A model generated the notes under the pieces. That model did not search any database. It saw only the letters and a program-made list of their open reading frames with translations, and had not been told where the DNA came from. Shown here piece after piece: positions 25,808 to 36,638 of a stretch of DNA of 64,000 bases (the stretch's first letter is position 1; the number at the start of each line of letters is the position of its first letter). The stretch comes from Amoebophrya sp. A120 (Eukaryota > Sar > Dinophyceae > Syndiniales > Amoebophryaceae), in assembly GCA_905178155.1 (NCBI GenBank), contig CAJINV010000001.1, positions 7,905,599-7,969,598 on the forward strand, in the 5' to 3' direction. The position numbers and the translations under genes were made by a program.

Positions 25808-28121
25808 ATGGCGCATCAGGTGATCGTCGACGTGGCGAATTTCGTCGAGACGCCGACGTTTCGGAATGCCGGCAATAGCCAAAAGCAGCTCCTCGCGCGG
25901 AACTTTTACCGGGCTGTGCAAGCCCGATGGGGCGAAAGCGCGCACGTTACGCTCGTGTGCGGCTCTCAGCGCCGGGAGGGGATCGAGAAGTTGTTTCTGA
26001 ATGTCCCCAACTGCGGCCCCACTGCCCGGCAGACCAACGTGGTCCCGGTGCCCGTGGCGGTCGCGGGGCAGAGCCACCAGCACGGCGGCGAGCGAGTGGA
26101 CGAGTTGGTTGTGAAGCGGGCGCTGAAGGCGATGATGCTGGACCCGGAAAACGCGCACAGGGTGGCGATCGTGAGCAATGACCAGTTCCGGGACATGTTT
26201 GCGCGCCCCGCCCTGTCGACCGACACGCGTCTGTACCACATTTTTCAGGAGGCGAAGAGCGAAGCCTCCGCCAGGCGCACCGCGCAGACGTGGCTGGCGA
26301 CCAACGCAGAACTGGAGGTGCTGCTGTTCGACCTCCGGCACGAGTTTGAGATCGACCGGTTTGGGGAGGTCGAGTTTTCCCAAATCAATCCCAGCGGGAA
26401 CAATTTGCTGAAGTTCTTCTGGAGCCAGAGACACGTGGAGCAGGTCAAAGTAGCCACGGATCGGAAGAAGTCGGACCGAATCCTCGAGCTGGAAACGCTG
26501 TTGAAGTACGCCAAGCAGGAAGAGGAGGCCGCGAAGATGGCTCGGCAGCGGATTGTATCAAATGTAAAAATGTCGGGGTCTGCAAGATTGCCAGGTTTGT
26601 CATGCATATTTTGAATGATCCATGATCATGATGTCTGTGATGCATGCCCTAGCATCACAGAATTTTAGAGGACTCTGTGATGCCTCTACCGCATGAGAAA
26701 TACCCTTTCCGCGTAGCAAAAACTGGAGTCCTCTTGCTGGTCACGCAATACAATTTTTTTTAGAATCCAGAGACAGCATTACAAGTTTAGAATCTTCCAG
26801 ACCCAGACATTTTTGCAATCCATAGATTGTGGACGTGTTGCGTCACGAAGTGCGCCGGTACGACAAGCAAAACGGAGGATCTTTGGCAGAAGAGGACGGG
26901 GGCATGCTGAGCGCCGGAAGTGCCGCCGCAGCGGCGCAGCCGAGGCAGGTCGTGATGTCGGCCTCTGTTGACGCAGACAGGAGAGAAAATGATAGCAGCG
27001 CCCGCCTAGGCAGTAAAGACACGACGTCGACGAAAAGCTTAGGCTTACAACTCCCGCCTTTTGTACCGACAACGCGGCTTCTGTCCCACGAGTCGGTATC
27101 GCCAGTCGTAGACGCCGGCTCCAACTCGCCTGGCCCACGAGCAGCGTCCTCCACTCATCAACCTGGTGGCCTTACGCCGCCAAACGGAGTTTTCATTCAG
27201 CCCCCCGCGCAAGGAAGCCGAAGCGCTTTCACGTTGTCTGCCGGTCCGGGTTCGGCAAAAGGCTCGTACGGCGCAAAGCTTTCAGCGCCGGCTAGTGTTG
27301 GGGTTGGAACATCATCGAGCGCCGTTGCTCAATCCGCAGCATCAAGTGCTACTTCCGCAAGGGCGCCAGTGGTAGTTCTTCCAGACGGCGCTGCTGCAAA
27401 GGGTAGTGCCAGTAGCTCAACATCTTCTACTGCGAAAGTGAATTACAATATTTTTTCCACTCCCGCCGGGCCAGGTGCTCCGCGCGTGCTTTCCACCACT
27501 TCCTCCCTGGTGCCGCTAAGTGCGGCCAGGCCCAAGAATTCCGCTACCTCCTCCCTGGTGCCGCTAAGTGCGGCCAGGCCCAAGAAGGGCGTCGGTAAAC
27601 AGGAACTGGATGAGGAGGAGAGAAGAAGAGCTCAGGAGCTGGCTCCTGGCACCAACGGGGCAGGGCCTAGCGCTTCGTCCAGTTCCTCAGCTTCTGATAG
27701 TGATGACGACGATGATGTTCCTCGGCGACCCCGGCCAAAGAACGGGCTTTCCGATTTGCGGCCGGCTTCTCGCGGCCTGCACCCGCGGAGCAGTAGCTCC
27801 GGGAACTCGAGCATCAGCAGTCTCGGCGACGGGCCAGGCGATGACGACCCGAGGCCGCCCCGCGGCGGGGAACGAGCGAGAGTTTTGTCGAACCAAACCC
27901 CGGCCGAGGCAAATACGTGTCTGGTGGCGGGGGAGGTCATGACAGCAAAGCAAATGAAGAAAAAAATGAAAAAGCAAGGAACAGACGAAAGAGGGCGCAG
28001 GCTTGGTCCAGCAGGCGAAACGTGGGATGACGAAGTCTGTTGGGACTGGAAGCACACGGGACGGTGTAAGAGAGGCACGAAGTGTAAATATGCGCACCCT
28101 GATCTGCCGGGGCGGGCGTGA
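25808..28121 (+). CDS. NYN/PIN-like ribonuclease with C-terminal CCCH zinc finger (Regnase-like architecture)
   Basis: Exons 25808-26555 and 26830-28121 give 679 aa. The single intron is an introner. The N-terminal 200 residues read as a NYN (PIN-like) nuclease fold: VIVDVANFV with an early acidic residue, ERVDELVVKRALKAMM, then RVAIVSNDQFRDMF, which resembles the VSNDxYRD motif of ZC3H12/Regnase nucleases. A coiled segment follows, then a long Ser/Ala/Pro-rich linker containing two 16-residue repeats. The C-terminus has a C-x8-C-x5-C-x3-H finger (CWDWKHTGRC...KCKYAH, about 652-671). Endonucleolytic RNA cleavage guided by the finger is the likely role. In animal Regnases the finger directly follows the nuclease; here it is about 450 residues away. 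The NYN call rests on motifs only. Confidence 0.7.
26556..26824 (+). mobile_element. Introner element (family A, 269 bp, diverged)
   Basis: The direct repeat GATTG is at 26551-26555 and 26825-26829. The left end is TATCAAATGTAAAAATGTC and the right end GCAATCCATA. Excision joins MARQRI to VDVLRHEVRR in frame. Leaving any part of the right end in the message gives an in-frame stop, so the repeat defines the boundary. Confidence 0.93.
27498..27586 (+). repeat. Tandem duplication inside the NYN-CCCH gene (48-bp period)
   Basis: A 41-bp stretch at 27498-27538 recurs almost unchanged at 27546-27586, encoding TSSLVPLSAARPK twice with a 16-residue period. It lies in the disordered linker and keeps the frame. 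Near-identity at silent sites suggests a recent duplication. Confidence 0.9.
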
Positions 28122-28695
28122 AGTGATAAGGGGTGTGTGTGGATTTTATGAATCTCAAAAAATCACTTGCTGATCTATCCCTTTCCCGCAGGAGGACCTC
28201 TCTGCGTCATCAGCGAATAGGTATCATCTTCACTGCACAGCGAATGAACGACTGTAACACGTTGAGACCACGTGGAGCAGGACGAAATTGGTAGCCGTGT
28301 TCAACTTCAACTGGTATCTCTGTCAACAGGTTCGCGTTTTTTCTATCGCGAGTCCAGGTAGTCGGTGAAGTGCTTCATGCTAAGGAAGAGCACAGAGCAG
28401 CACGAGAGCAGACGTCAGGTTCGCCACTGAAAGGCTGTGCCTGATCCAACCTGATCAAGACCTGCATAAATGTGAATCATGTTGACTCGTGCACTTGATC
28501 TGGTCCCCGCAGCTCAACCCCTCTCGTATCGTACTAAGGCACTAATAAGAACAAGTTGGATTTGATTGATCTTTCCCAGTTGCTGTACCATTTACTTCGA
28601 AGTTTCACAAAAAACATAGAAATTTTCCTTTTTGTTATGGCGTAACGATTAAGAGTACCTCCGTCTTCAATTTTTGCAACCACGATACCAAAATC
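28122..28695. other. Spacer
   Basis: About 570 bases; no gene or element recognised. Confidence 0.6.
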
Positions 28696-29208
28696 ATGTT
28701 CGCAGTTCGGCGGATGTTCCCTGCCGCAACGGCGCTTCTTATCAGCACAGCTTTCCTGTCGTGTGCGCGTGCCGGCGACGTGCAAATTTGTGCGGGGGAA
28801 GGTCCGCGGTACGGCGATTTCAAGTGCAACCACGACGGCACGCACCGCGTCTGTGCCACCCTGGTTGCGAACCACACGTCGAGTTGCGACGAGCTGAAAT
28901 GGGGCAGCCACGGCACCTTTTGGCAAATCACCGGCCAGCAGGCATTCAACTGGAAGGACCGCGTATGCGCGGCGCCGAATCCGGGCACCAACTGGTGCAT
29001 TTGCATGTGGGCCTTCGCCAGTCTGATCAAGAAGGTCGGCTGCGACAACACGCACGTGGATTGTGCGGGGACGGATCTGAAATTTGTATTGTCGCGGTAC
29101 AACGACGGAGGGTACGATTTGAAGGAGGCGCATGCGTGCCTCCAAAGAAAATGCACGGACCCTTCCGCGAAACGCGTCCGGCCATCGGGGGTTGACGACG
29201 AGTTGTGA
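28696..29208 (+). CDS. Small secreted cysteine-rich protein, weakly DUF2237-like
   Basis: A single exon of 170 aa starts at ATG. Residues 1-26 form a signal peptide (basic start, AATALLISTAFLSC core, ARA before the probable cleavage site). The mature part has about 13 Cys residues. GTHRVCATL, then a WCICMWAF motif and a C-terminal HACLQ helix, echo the layout of DUF2237 proteins (HTVCA, RWCLCA, LKxHA), but the match is loose. It is probably exported or in the endomembrane system. For a parasite it is a candidate secreted factor. Function unknown; no intron. Confidence 0.75.
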   Translation: MFAVRRMFPAATALLISTAFLSCARAGDVQICAGEGPRYGDFKCNHDGTHRVCATLVANHTSSCDELKWGSHGTFWQITGQQAFNWKDRVCAAPNPGTNWCICMWAFASLIKKVGCDNTHVDCAGTDLKFVLSRYNDGGYDLKEAHACLQRKCTDPSAKRVRPSGVDDEL

Positions 29209-30114
29209 TCGTGGATAGCTAAGCACCGCAGTAGAAGAATGAGTTTATTGATTGTAGTGTCTTACTTTACCCTATCAGTTGTACCACCAGGCAGTTTCAA
29301 AAACGTATACACGCTCAGAACAGAAGCAATGTTGAAAAGCACGTGCTGCGACTACTTTATGGCGTAGAGCACGGTCGTGATTGAAAAAACGGCCATAGGC
29401 TCGAGTGTGCAGAGTACAGACAATTTGTTTGTATGAAGAACAAAGCAAGTGCGGCGCGCAACGAACCGCAAGGAACCGTGACATAAGTTTTGCTAATCTC
29501 ATTCTCGATAGATAAGATGCATCGACATCCTTTGACTTGCAAAGCGATCCTTGGTGTATAATGGCCTTGAATTGCAGTGCCAAATGGCAAATCGGTTTTA
29601 TTTAGCCTGCACATCATCTTAGTCTCTCTCTCTCTCTGACTTCGGTAAAAAAAGCGATCGAAGAATGATTTGTCTGAGTCGGTTTTCGCTGCCAAGAAAA
29701 AGCACAATATCGGTTTTCTCGCAAATGCTTACTGAATTCTCGGTTCGTGCTGTCATGAAATAATTAGCTGGATCTTCGGTGCGTACAAAAACTCATCGTG
29801 CGACGGTTGTAGCTTTTTCGTCCTCTCGTCTGTGTCGTTCTTTTCGTTCCAGCAACGTCCTGTGTATCCAGATATGTAATTTTCCTTTATTCGACTAAAC
29901 CAGGAACGCAACCTTTCCCCCTCTTTTTTGCTGGGGCCTTTACGGCCACCCAGTTTTATTTGCCCCCAAAATTAATCTCTATTTCTCTTTCTCAACGAAT
30001 ACCAATACATTTCATTCGTTTATTTTCCAACCCCAGATACATATACGAGTCATCTGAAGTCCAATTTTCCCGCACCGAAAATCCGTAATAGAACCCTGAA
30101 AACAAGTAGAAGCA
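29209..30114. other. Spacer with a short CT microsatellite
   Basis: About 900 bases. The only repeat is a short (CT)n run near 29625-29638. No gene, RNA gene or element recognised. Confidence 0.6.
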
Positions 30115-31681
30115 ATGGCACAGCCAATCGGCGGCGGCCCGGTGGAAGCCGAGGTCCGCGAGCAGAAGTCGGAGGGGTTTTGTTTCGGGCTGTGTTTTCA
30201 GGATTTCGAGACCATCACTCGGTCCTTTCAAGCTACGGACAAGGACACGTACATTGACGTGACGGCACTGTACCCCCCGGAGTACTGGGAAGCGAAGCGG
30301 CAGGGGCGGCAAATAGAGGCCGCCGAGGACCACGATGGGGACGAGTTCGACAAGCTGGGCGACAAGTACGCGCGCGGGAAGCAAGCCCGGACGGACGCGC
30401 GAAAACCGATAAAGCTGCACTCCGAAGAGGCCACAGAAAACTTGAACTTCCTGACCACGGCGCAGAAGCACTTGAAGGACAAGTTCTCCACCGAGGAAGA
30501 AGTGTTTGAAACCATGGTCCACATGGCCTCGGTCACGCAGGGCTACATGCTCAAGGAGAGGTTTCCCCAGAGCCACTTCCTCGCCATGTTCCAGGCGTTC
30601 GCGCCGCAGTTACGGTATTGTTATTTCTTGATTGATTGGATTATATATGATGAATATATATTCACGGCGCTCGTCAACTTTAGGTTTAGTGGCGTCGTTG
30701 TTTTCTTTTTGGAGTAGGAAGGTTCGAGAACTTGCAGCTCTATTTCTGTTTCTGTTTCTGTAACTGCTCAAGAAGAATCTTGATAGTAACTACGAACATT
30801 TTCCCAATGAAATTTTCCCCCTCCTCTGTGCAGGTATTTCGATGCGAACCGAAAGAAGGACGAGTGGGTTCTGGACTACTACATCGACAAGGAGTACCGG
30901 GAGGAGCTGCGCGCCACGCAGCAGTACACTGTGAACGACGACCGGGGCACGATTCTCTTCCGCCTGATCAAAAAGGTCTGGAAGGGACAGCACGACTACC
31001 GTCACCAGATCATGATCCTGTTTCACGAGTACGACCCGCGTACCAACGCGGCCAGGAACGAGAAGGACGTCAAGAAGATGGAGCTCACGTGCCAAGGCGA
31101 GCGCGACTGCGGGATCTGGTGCCGCATTTTGAAAATGTTTGTCACGGTGTCCAAACAGGAACACCTGGCCAACTCGAAGGCCGCCGCTGCGAGGAAAGCC
31201 CAGAACGACCGGGGGGCAGCGATGGGTACTACTTTTTGATAGTGTTCTTTGTTTTGGTACGACTTCGAACGATTTTAGCTCCTCGACACTTGTTTTCAAG
31301 TTGCTCTGTATGAGCGGGTCGTCCATCTCTATTGCCATTGTTTTGCAGTCGACATGTGCTTCCAGAAGAAAAAATATGATTTTCGGATCAGTCTAGATAT
31401 ACCGAAAGAAGAAGTCACAGCTGTTGGCTGCAAGACTTCTCGATCTGCGATTTATTGACAGTCCGTGCACAACATTTATTTTCTTTTCCTGCATGTTTTC
31501 AGATGGTGCGGACGCGATGGAAGCGGCAGCCGCCGCGGTGGAGGCGCCCCAACAGGCTGGAGACGAGATGGGGTTCTGGAACGACGACGGCGATTGGGTG
31601 GATGCAACGACCGGGGAAGTGACCAAGGCGGAGGACCTGAACGGAGAATGGGACGAGAACGGGCAATGGGTGCAGTACTGA
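30115..31681 (+). CDS. Unknown protein, upstream member of a tandem paralog pair (PH-like module?)
   Basis: Exons 30115-30614, 30834-31225 and 31503-31681 give 356 aa; both introns are GT-AG. The central part, from YFDANRKKDEWVLDYYIDKE through DDRGTILFRLIKKVWKG and HQIMILFHEY to DCGIWCRILKMFV, is shared with the next gene (32576-36638). The order of strands ending in a helix with a Trp recalls a PH fold, but this is only an impression. The C-terminus is acidic with a WNDDGDWVD / GEWDENGQWVQ repeat. No signal or membrane segment is seen. The first intron falls at exactly the same residue and phase as in the paralog (LR|YF). Confidence 0.8.
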
Positions 31682-32575
31682 GTTGGAGAAATATTTGAGG
31701 AAGACGAGGAGCTGCTCACAAAGGAGATGTCGCAGCTGGCCTTCCTTGTTCATGACACTCGTCAACTGCATATAAGAATCAATAAACAAATTAAATTTCG
31801 GGAAGTTGTTGTAGCTGTTTTGGCTCGCAGTTTGTTATTTCTTTTGTGTACACTTATGCTATCTATCCGACTGCGCATCTGATTACTTTGTGTCGGCGGA
31901 ATTATGTGTATCTTGAACATTTTTTCACGCTCTGACCTGTGCTAGGCACAGAATTTCGAGAACTGCAATTTAGAGCCTTTATCTTCTGTTAAAGTTGAAA
32001 TTTTTTAGCTTGCGTCACGTTTTTTTCTGGGCGTTCCGAGATAGCAACTTGCGATTTGGACTGCATAATTCTTGGTGCGTCTAGTATGTGCGAGCAATTT
32101 GTAAACTGCGTACTCGGAATAAATGCTTTTGCTGCGAAATTTTCGCGCTTTTTGGGGTAAGAAAAGAAACACTCGTTGTTCGTGGAGCAGCGGGAAAACG
32201 CAGTGAAATCTGAACATCGCTAGAAGGATCAAAAACAAATGTCGTAAGTGTCAAAACCGTCGTCCAGCCTTTCTCTTTGAAATTATAATCAATCGTGGCG
32301 GGGTACTATTCATCGTCTTCGTTAGTTTATTCGTGGCATTGTCGTGTACTCGTGTACTCACTTCACAGGCTACTTGAATACTTCGCCAATTGTGTGAAGC
32401 CCTTTATTGGGTGACATCATCATCTATCATGATCCAAGTAGTAAGGAAACAAGGTCGGAAAGTTCACGGCTGGTTATCGAAGTCCAGATGGGCAGACTGA
32501 TCGTTTTACTTTTGCGTTGCTCGATGAACAGAGTATAATAAACACTGGCGCCAAGAAAACAAAGTTGACCATCTC
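31682..32575. other. Spacer with a spliced-leader-like stretch
   Basis: About 890 bases. GTAGCTGTTTTGGCTCGCAG at 31811-31830 resembles the dinoflagellate spliced leader (GTAGCCATTTTGGCTCAAG), differing at a few positions. It could be chance or a relic of a reinserted trans-spliced message. Nothing else recognised. Confidence 0.35.
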
Positions 32576-35500
32576 ATGGCCGATCCAGAGGTCGTGCAAC
32601 AGCGTGTGTCTGCCGCGACCGCGGCCGATGAATTGGCGGAGGCAGAACTTGCAGCACAGCTGGGCACACTCTCCTCGCCCGCTCCGGCGCTGCCCGCGGA
32701 GGAGGAGATTATTGGGTTTGGCGTCGCCGCGATGCCCCCCCTGCCGGACGAGGAGGACAACGATAACACCGTGAATTTGCTCGAGTCTTCGTACGAATTT
32801 GAGTACGATTCGCAGAAGCAAACGCCCCAGGTTTCTCCGATAATACGCGACCACGATTTGATGTTACAACCCGAAGAGGACCGCATGATAGAACCTTCCG
32901 GCGCTGCGTGGGAGGATGAAATTTACGAAGCACAAGAACTCAGTGACGAGGGGGCAACCAATACAAAAAGGGTAACAGGTCTTGCGACCAAAGGGGACGA
33001 GCAAGCAAGTACTACACCAGGTCGTGGGACGACACGGGCGTCAAGGGCGGCTGGAGGTGCAAGTAGGAGAAGTCAGAACAATTTTGCTGCTGGTGCAAAC
33101 AATGAAATATCAACGCGGAGTAGTAAAAATAGCGGGCGCAGGAGTACGAAAACTAGGTTGAAGTCCTACTACAGTGCGGGTACAGCAGCTACAGCCTCAG
33201 AGAGGGACTCCACGGAGAGTGGGATTGTAATGCTGCAACCGGAGAGGGCCTCCACCGCGATAGCGGAAGTGCTGCACAGCAGTGACGCGGAGAGCGACAC
33301 TGTCCAGCGAATGACGGTCACGCAAGGAAAGGTGGTTCGCATCGCGGAGGCCTACGCTCCGAGCGAGCTCAGTAGCAGTCCCGCGCGGTCCTCGAATGCA
33401 GGAGAGCGGCTGCCGGTGCCGCAGTGGTCGCCGCAAGTGGTAGAGGACGATCAGCAGGAACCGGCAGAAGTTGTATCCCCCCCCTCCCGAAGATTTTCGT
33501 CGCGAAAAGAAACCAGCGTGGCGGTGCCCCTGCCCCTGCCCGCCCCGGTTCCGGATTACCGGGCTTACGAGAAAGCCCGTAAGAGCAGTTACTCATATCA
33601 GGTGGCGTCGCGCATGTCAGCGGAGGAAAAGGTGAGCGTGAGACTCGATAGAGAGGAACCTATGTTCCAGCAAGTGCCTGACGTGCAAACAGCGCACACT
33701 CTGGCCGACCGCGTGTCGCGCTTGTCGCAGAAGGTCCTGTCGCCCGTCGAGAAAAAGGTGCAGCGGCAACTGAAGTCGACGTACGAGGAGACTGTGAAAG
33801 CCGAGAAAGCCGTGCGGAAAAGCGAGGAACTGCGCAAAAGCGAAATGGACCAGCACTTATCAATTGCAAAAATGTCTGGGTCTGGAAGAGTTCATGTTTG
33901 TCATGCTTGTCTGGCATGACTCTTAAATCTGTCATGCACGGCGCCCAAGAGCTCCGTTTTTCTGTGATGCAGAAGCGCAGTTTGTCATGCAGAATAGGCA
34001 ACACCCAGGAACTCAGAAACTTGTCATGCTGAGCCAGCATCTGTAGCCTCATCATGAGACGCCACCTAGCATCACAAGTTTCCAGACCCAGACACTTTTA
34101 CTTTTGATAGCACTACCGGGATTACGACTCGCACGTCAGTGTGTACGACGATCGGGTGAGCGTCGTGGGAGTTTTTCCTGCAGGGAAGGATAACTTCACG
34201 CGCGAAAGCATTTCTCATCAAAATCAAAACGCGACAAGTTCATCCTGCTGCGACATGCTGGCCAGTTGCATCGGCGGCAATGCTGACCACCTTGCGGCAA
34301 GACATAGCCTCGGCGGGGCGAAGCCGAAGAGGCGCGTGTACGTGGATCTGCTTGGGAACGAATCGAAGAAGGAGCCAGGAACCTCGGATGTGTGGATGGA
34401 CCTGACGATGCTGCAGCAAGATACCGGCACTTTTGCTAGTGAAGTGCACGATCTGGATATCGTGGGAAAAAAGTGTTACAGTTACACACTCTGATGGGAG
34501 ACAAGCAAGACAGACAAGCTCTGTCATGCAGGAAATGCTTGCCAACCTGATTTCATTCGTGTTTTCCCTTATAGTCTGCGCATCACAGGTTTTCTTTGCC
34601 ATGTCGAGCAACTTTGTGATGCAGAAACTCCAACAAATGTGTTACTGTAATACTTTTTTCTTGTGATACTGGACGAGCAGGCGAAGCTGCGGAAAGAGCA
34701 GAAGTTGAAAGCGGGGAAAGTGAAGCGGCTGGAGTACGAGCGGCGGGTGGACGAGACGGACATGATGCAGCAAAAGGCCTATCAACTGCAAGTATGTCTG
34801 GGTCTGGAAGGTTGCAACTTGTCATGCAAAATCTTAATCATGCAGAAATCTGTGTTGCATGAGTGCCAAAACCTGTCCACTTTCGAACCAGTCGGGAGGG
34901 AGTTTCTCATGCAGGATAGGCATGACAGGGACGTCGCAGAGTCTGTCATGCTACGTCCCGCATTCCAGGCCTCATGGGTCACGGAAAATCTGCATGAGAA
35001 GTTTACAGGCTTCCAGACACAGACATATTTGCGTTTGATAAGGCCATCCAGAGCCTGACCGGGATAACGGATACCAGCAGCCAGGAGGACGCCATGCACG
35101 CTCTGATGACCATCGCGACCAAAACCAAGGGCCTGCTGCAAAAACAATCCACGCACCACTACGAGGGCTTCGACTACTTCTTCAGGCTCGACCCGCCAGT
35201 GTTGAGGTACTTTTGTATAAAGAAATATACTTACTTGCGATGCTGTATCTGTACTACTTGTTTCATGGATCGAATTACTCAGATTCCACATGCCAACAAA
35301 GTTGTTTCTACATCATGATCCTACATCGTGTTCCCCGCCCCTCGCAGGTACTTCCACGTTTCCCGCAAGCGGGACGAGTGGGTTCTCGATTGGTACCGGG
35401 ACAGAAACGCCGCCGAGGCAGAGCGTGCCGAGGTTTCCGCGACGTTGACGGACGACCGGGGGACGTTGCCATTCGCGATGATGAAGCGGATCAGGAAGGG

Positions 35501-36638
35501 GGTGGCGGACTACCCGAACCAGCTGCTGATCGTGTACCAGCGGCACATATGCATTGCAAACACGGCTGGGCGGTCTGGAAGAATGCAAATTTGTATTTTT
35601 GCACGACATTTCGGATCAAAACAAAATCTGTCAATGCATGGAGCGGATCACGACCAGCACCACTTATGTCTGTCATGCGGAGTCCTGATTCCTCATGCTA
35701 CTATACGCGTCATGTATCCTGCAAAAAACTTGTGATGCGTGGTTGATTACTTCTGAAGGTCGTTTCTCATGGAGGGACCAGCAGTACAAGTTTCCAGATT
35801 CCGCCATATTTGCGACCCATAGCGCACCCGCGACGGCGCTATCGAGGCGGAACAACAGATGGAGCTCTACGCGCGCACCGCGAAGGACGCCGCGGTGTGG
35901 CACAAGGCGATGAAAATTTTTCTCCAAGCCTCGCAGCAAGAAGCCTACCGGAAGAGTGACGAGTATGCGGAAATGCTGGAGCGCGAACGACGGGAGATTC
36001 TGCAGCGGGACGTGGCCATTAACCGAAAAACAGACGAACAACAGCACGAATTGGAGGCCATGCTGCAGGAGAGAAAAGGAAATCCACAGCCATCGAAAAC
36101 AAATACCGGTAGCACAGGTCGACGAGGGACAAGCTACGGACAGGTGCGGCAAGTATACGAACGAAATCGCTTTTTCTTTTGTTGTGTTATGCGACAGTTC
36201 TTCATGAAATATGAATCTACTGATGGTTGTTCAAGATTGTGAGGTATCATTGTCGCTGAAGCAGGTAGAGATGTATGATGCTGATCCCGCTGCGTGCGCT
36301 GTAATTGGGATAGTTTGTGGAAAATATTGAAACGGATTACGTAACACGCCACGACTCCTGTTCCCGTTGTCGGCTCTTGCAAGATGTTAACAGTGAGCTT
36401 GTAAAATGAGTAACGACATGCCCAGGTTTCTTCATCTGCAACTGCAAGTGCAGCTGCAGTGCGAAAGTCTCGTGGGAGCAAGGAGGACGATGTCGCGGAC
36501 GGATTGACCTTTGGGAAAGTGATGAAAGGCGTGACCGCGAATGCGCCCCCTGGGCCAAACAGCAAGCCGCCAGTTGTGCGTCCAGATGAAGAGAGTCCCG
36601 CCGATGGCGGGACCAGCGACGATGTTGCGGTGACGTGA
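32576..36638 (+). CDS. Unknown protein, downstream paralog carrying four introners
   Basis: Exons 32576-33857, 34115-34457, 34674-34779, 35046-35206, 35348-35547, 35827-36152 and 36426-36638 give 876 aa in frame. Introns 1, 2, 3 and 5 are introners; 4 and 6 are GT-AG. The N-terminal 380 residues are acidic then Ser/Arg-rich and probably disordered. A coiled region follows (VEKKVQRQLKSTYEETVKAE and RKEQKLKAGKVKRLEYERR). The C-terminal third carries the module shared with 30115-31681: YFHVSRKRDEWVLDWYRD, DDRGTLPFAMMKRIRKG, LLIVYQR and AAVWHKAMKIFLQ. The family is not recognised. Tandem duplication followed by fusion to a long N-terminal extension is the simplest history. Confidence 0.8.
33858..34109 (-). 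mobile_element. Introner element (family A, 252-bp subtype), inverted orientation
   Basis: The direct repeat GCACT is at 33853-33857 and 34110-34114. The interior is the reverse complement of 13396-13647 (around 93% by eye). Excision still restores the frame: DQH to YRDYDSHVSV. The same sequence therefore works as an intron on either strand. Confidence 0.94.
34458..34668. mobile_element. Introner element (family C, 211 bp)
   Basis: The direct repeat CTGGA is at 34453-34457 and 34669-34673. The left end TATCGTGGGAAAAAAGTG is mirrored at the right (CTTTTTTCTTGTGATA with an offset). Excision joins EVHDL to DEQAKLRKEQ in frame. Confidence 0.9.
34780..35040 (+). mobile_element. Introner element (family A, 261 bp)
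   Basis: The direct repeat AGGCC is at 34775-34779 and 35041-35045. The termini are TATCAACTGCAAGTATGTC and ACATATTTGCGTTTGATA. Excision joins MQQKA to IQSLTGITD in frame. Confidence 0.93.
35548..35821 (+). mobile_element. Introner element (family A-related, 274 bp, eroded)
   Basis: The flanking pentamers GCACA (35543-35547) and GCGCA (35822-35826) differ at one base but are in phase. The left end is TATGCATTGCAAACACGG and the right end CATATTTGCGACCCATA. Excision gives VYQRHTRDGAIEAE, aligning with PRTNAARNE of the paralog. This is an older copy. Confidence 0.82.

Noticed and set aside
29625-29638. CT microsatellite as a regulatory element
   Set aside because: A short simple repeat in a spacer; no supporting context.
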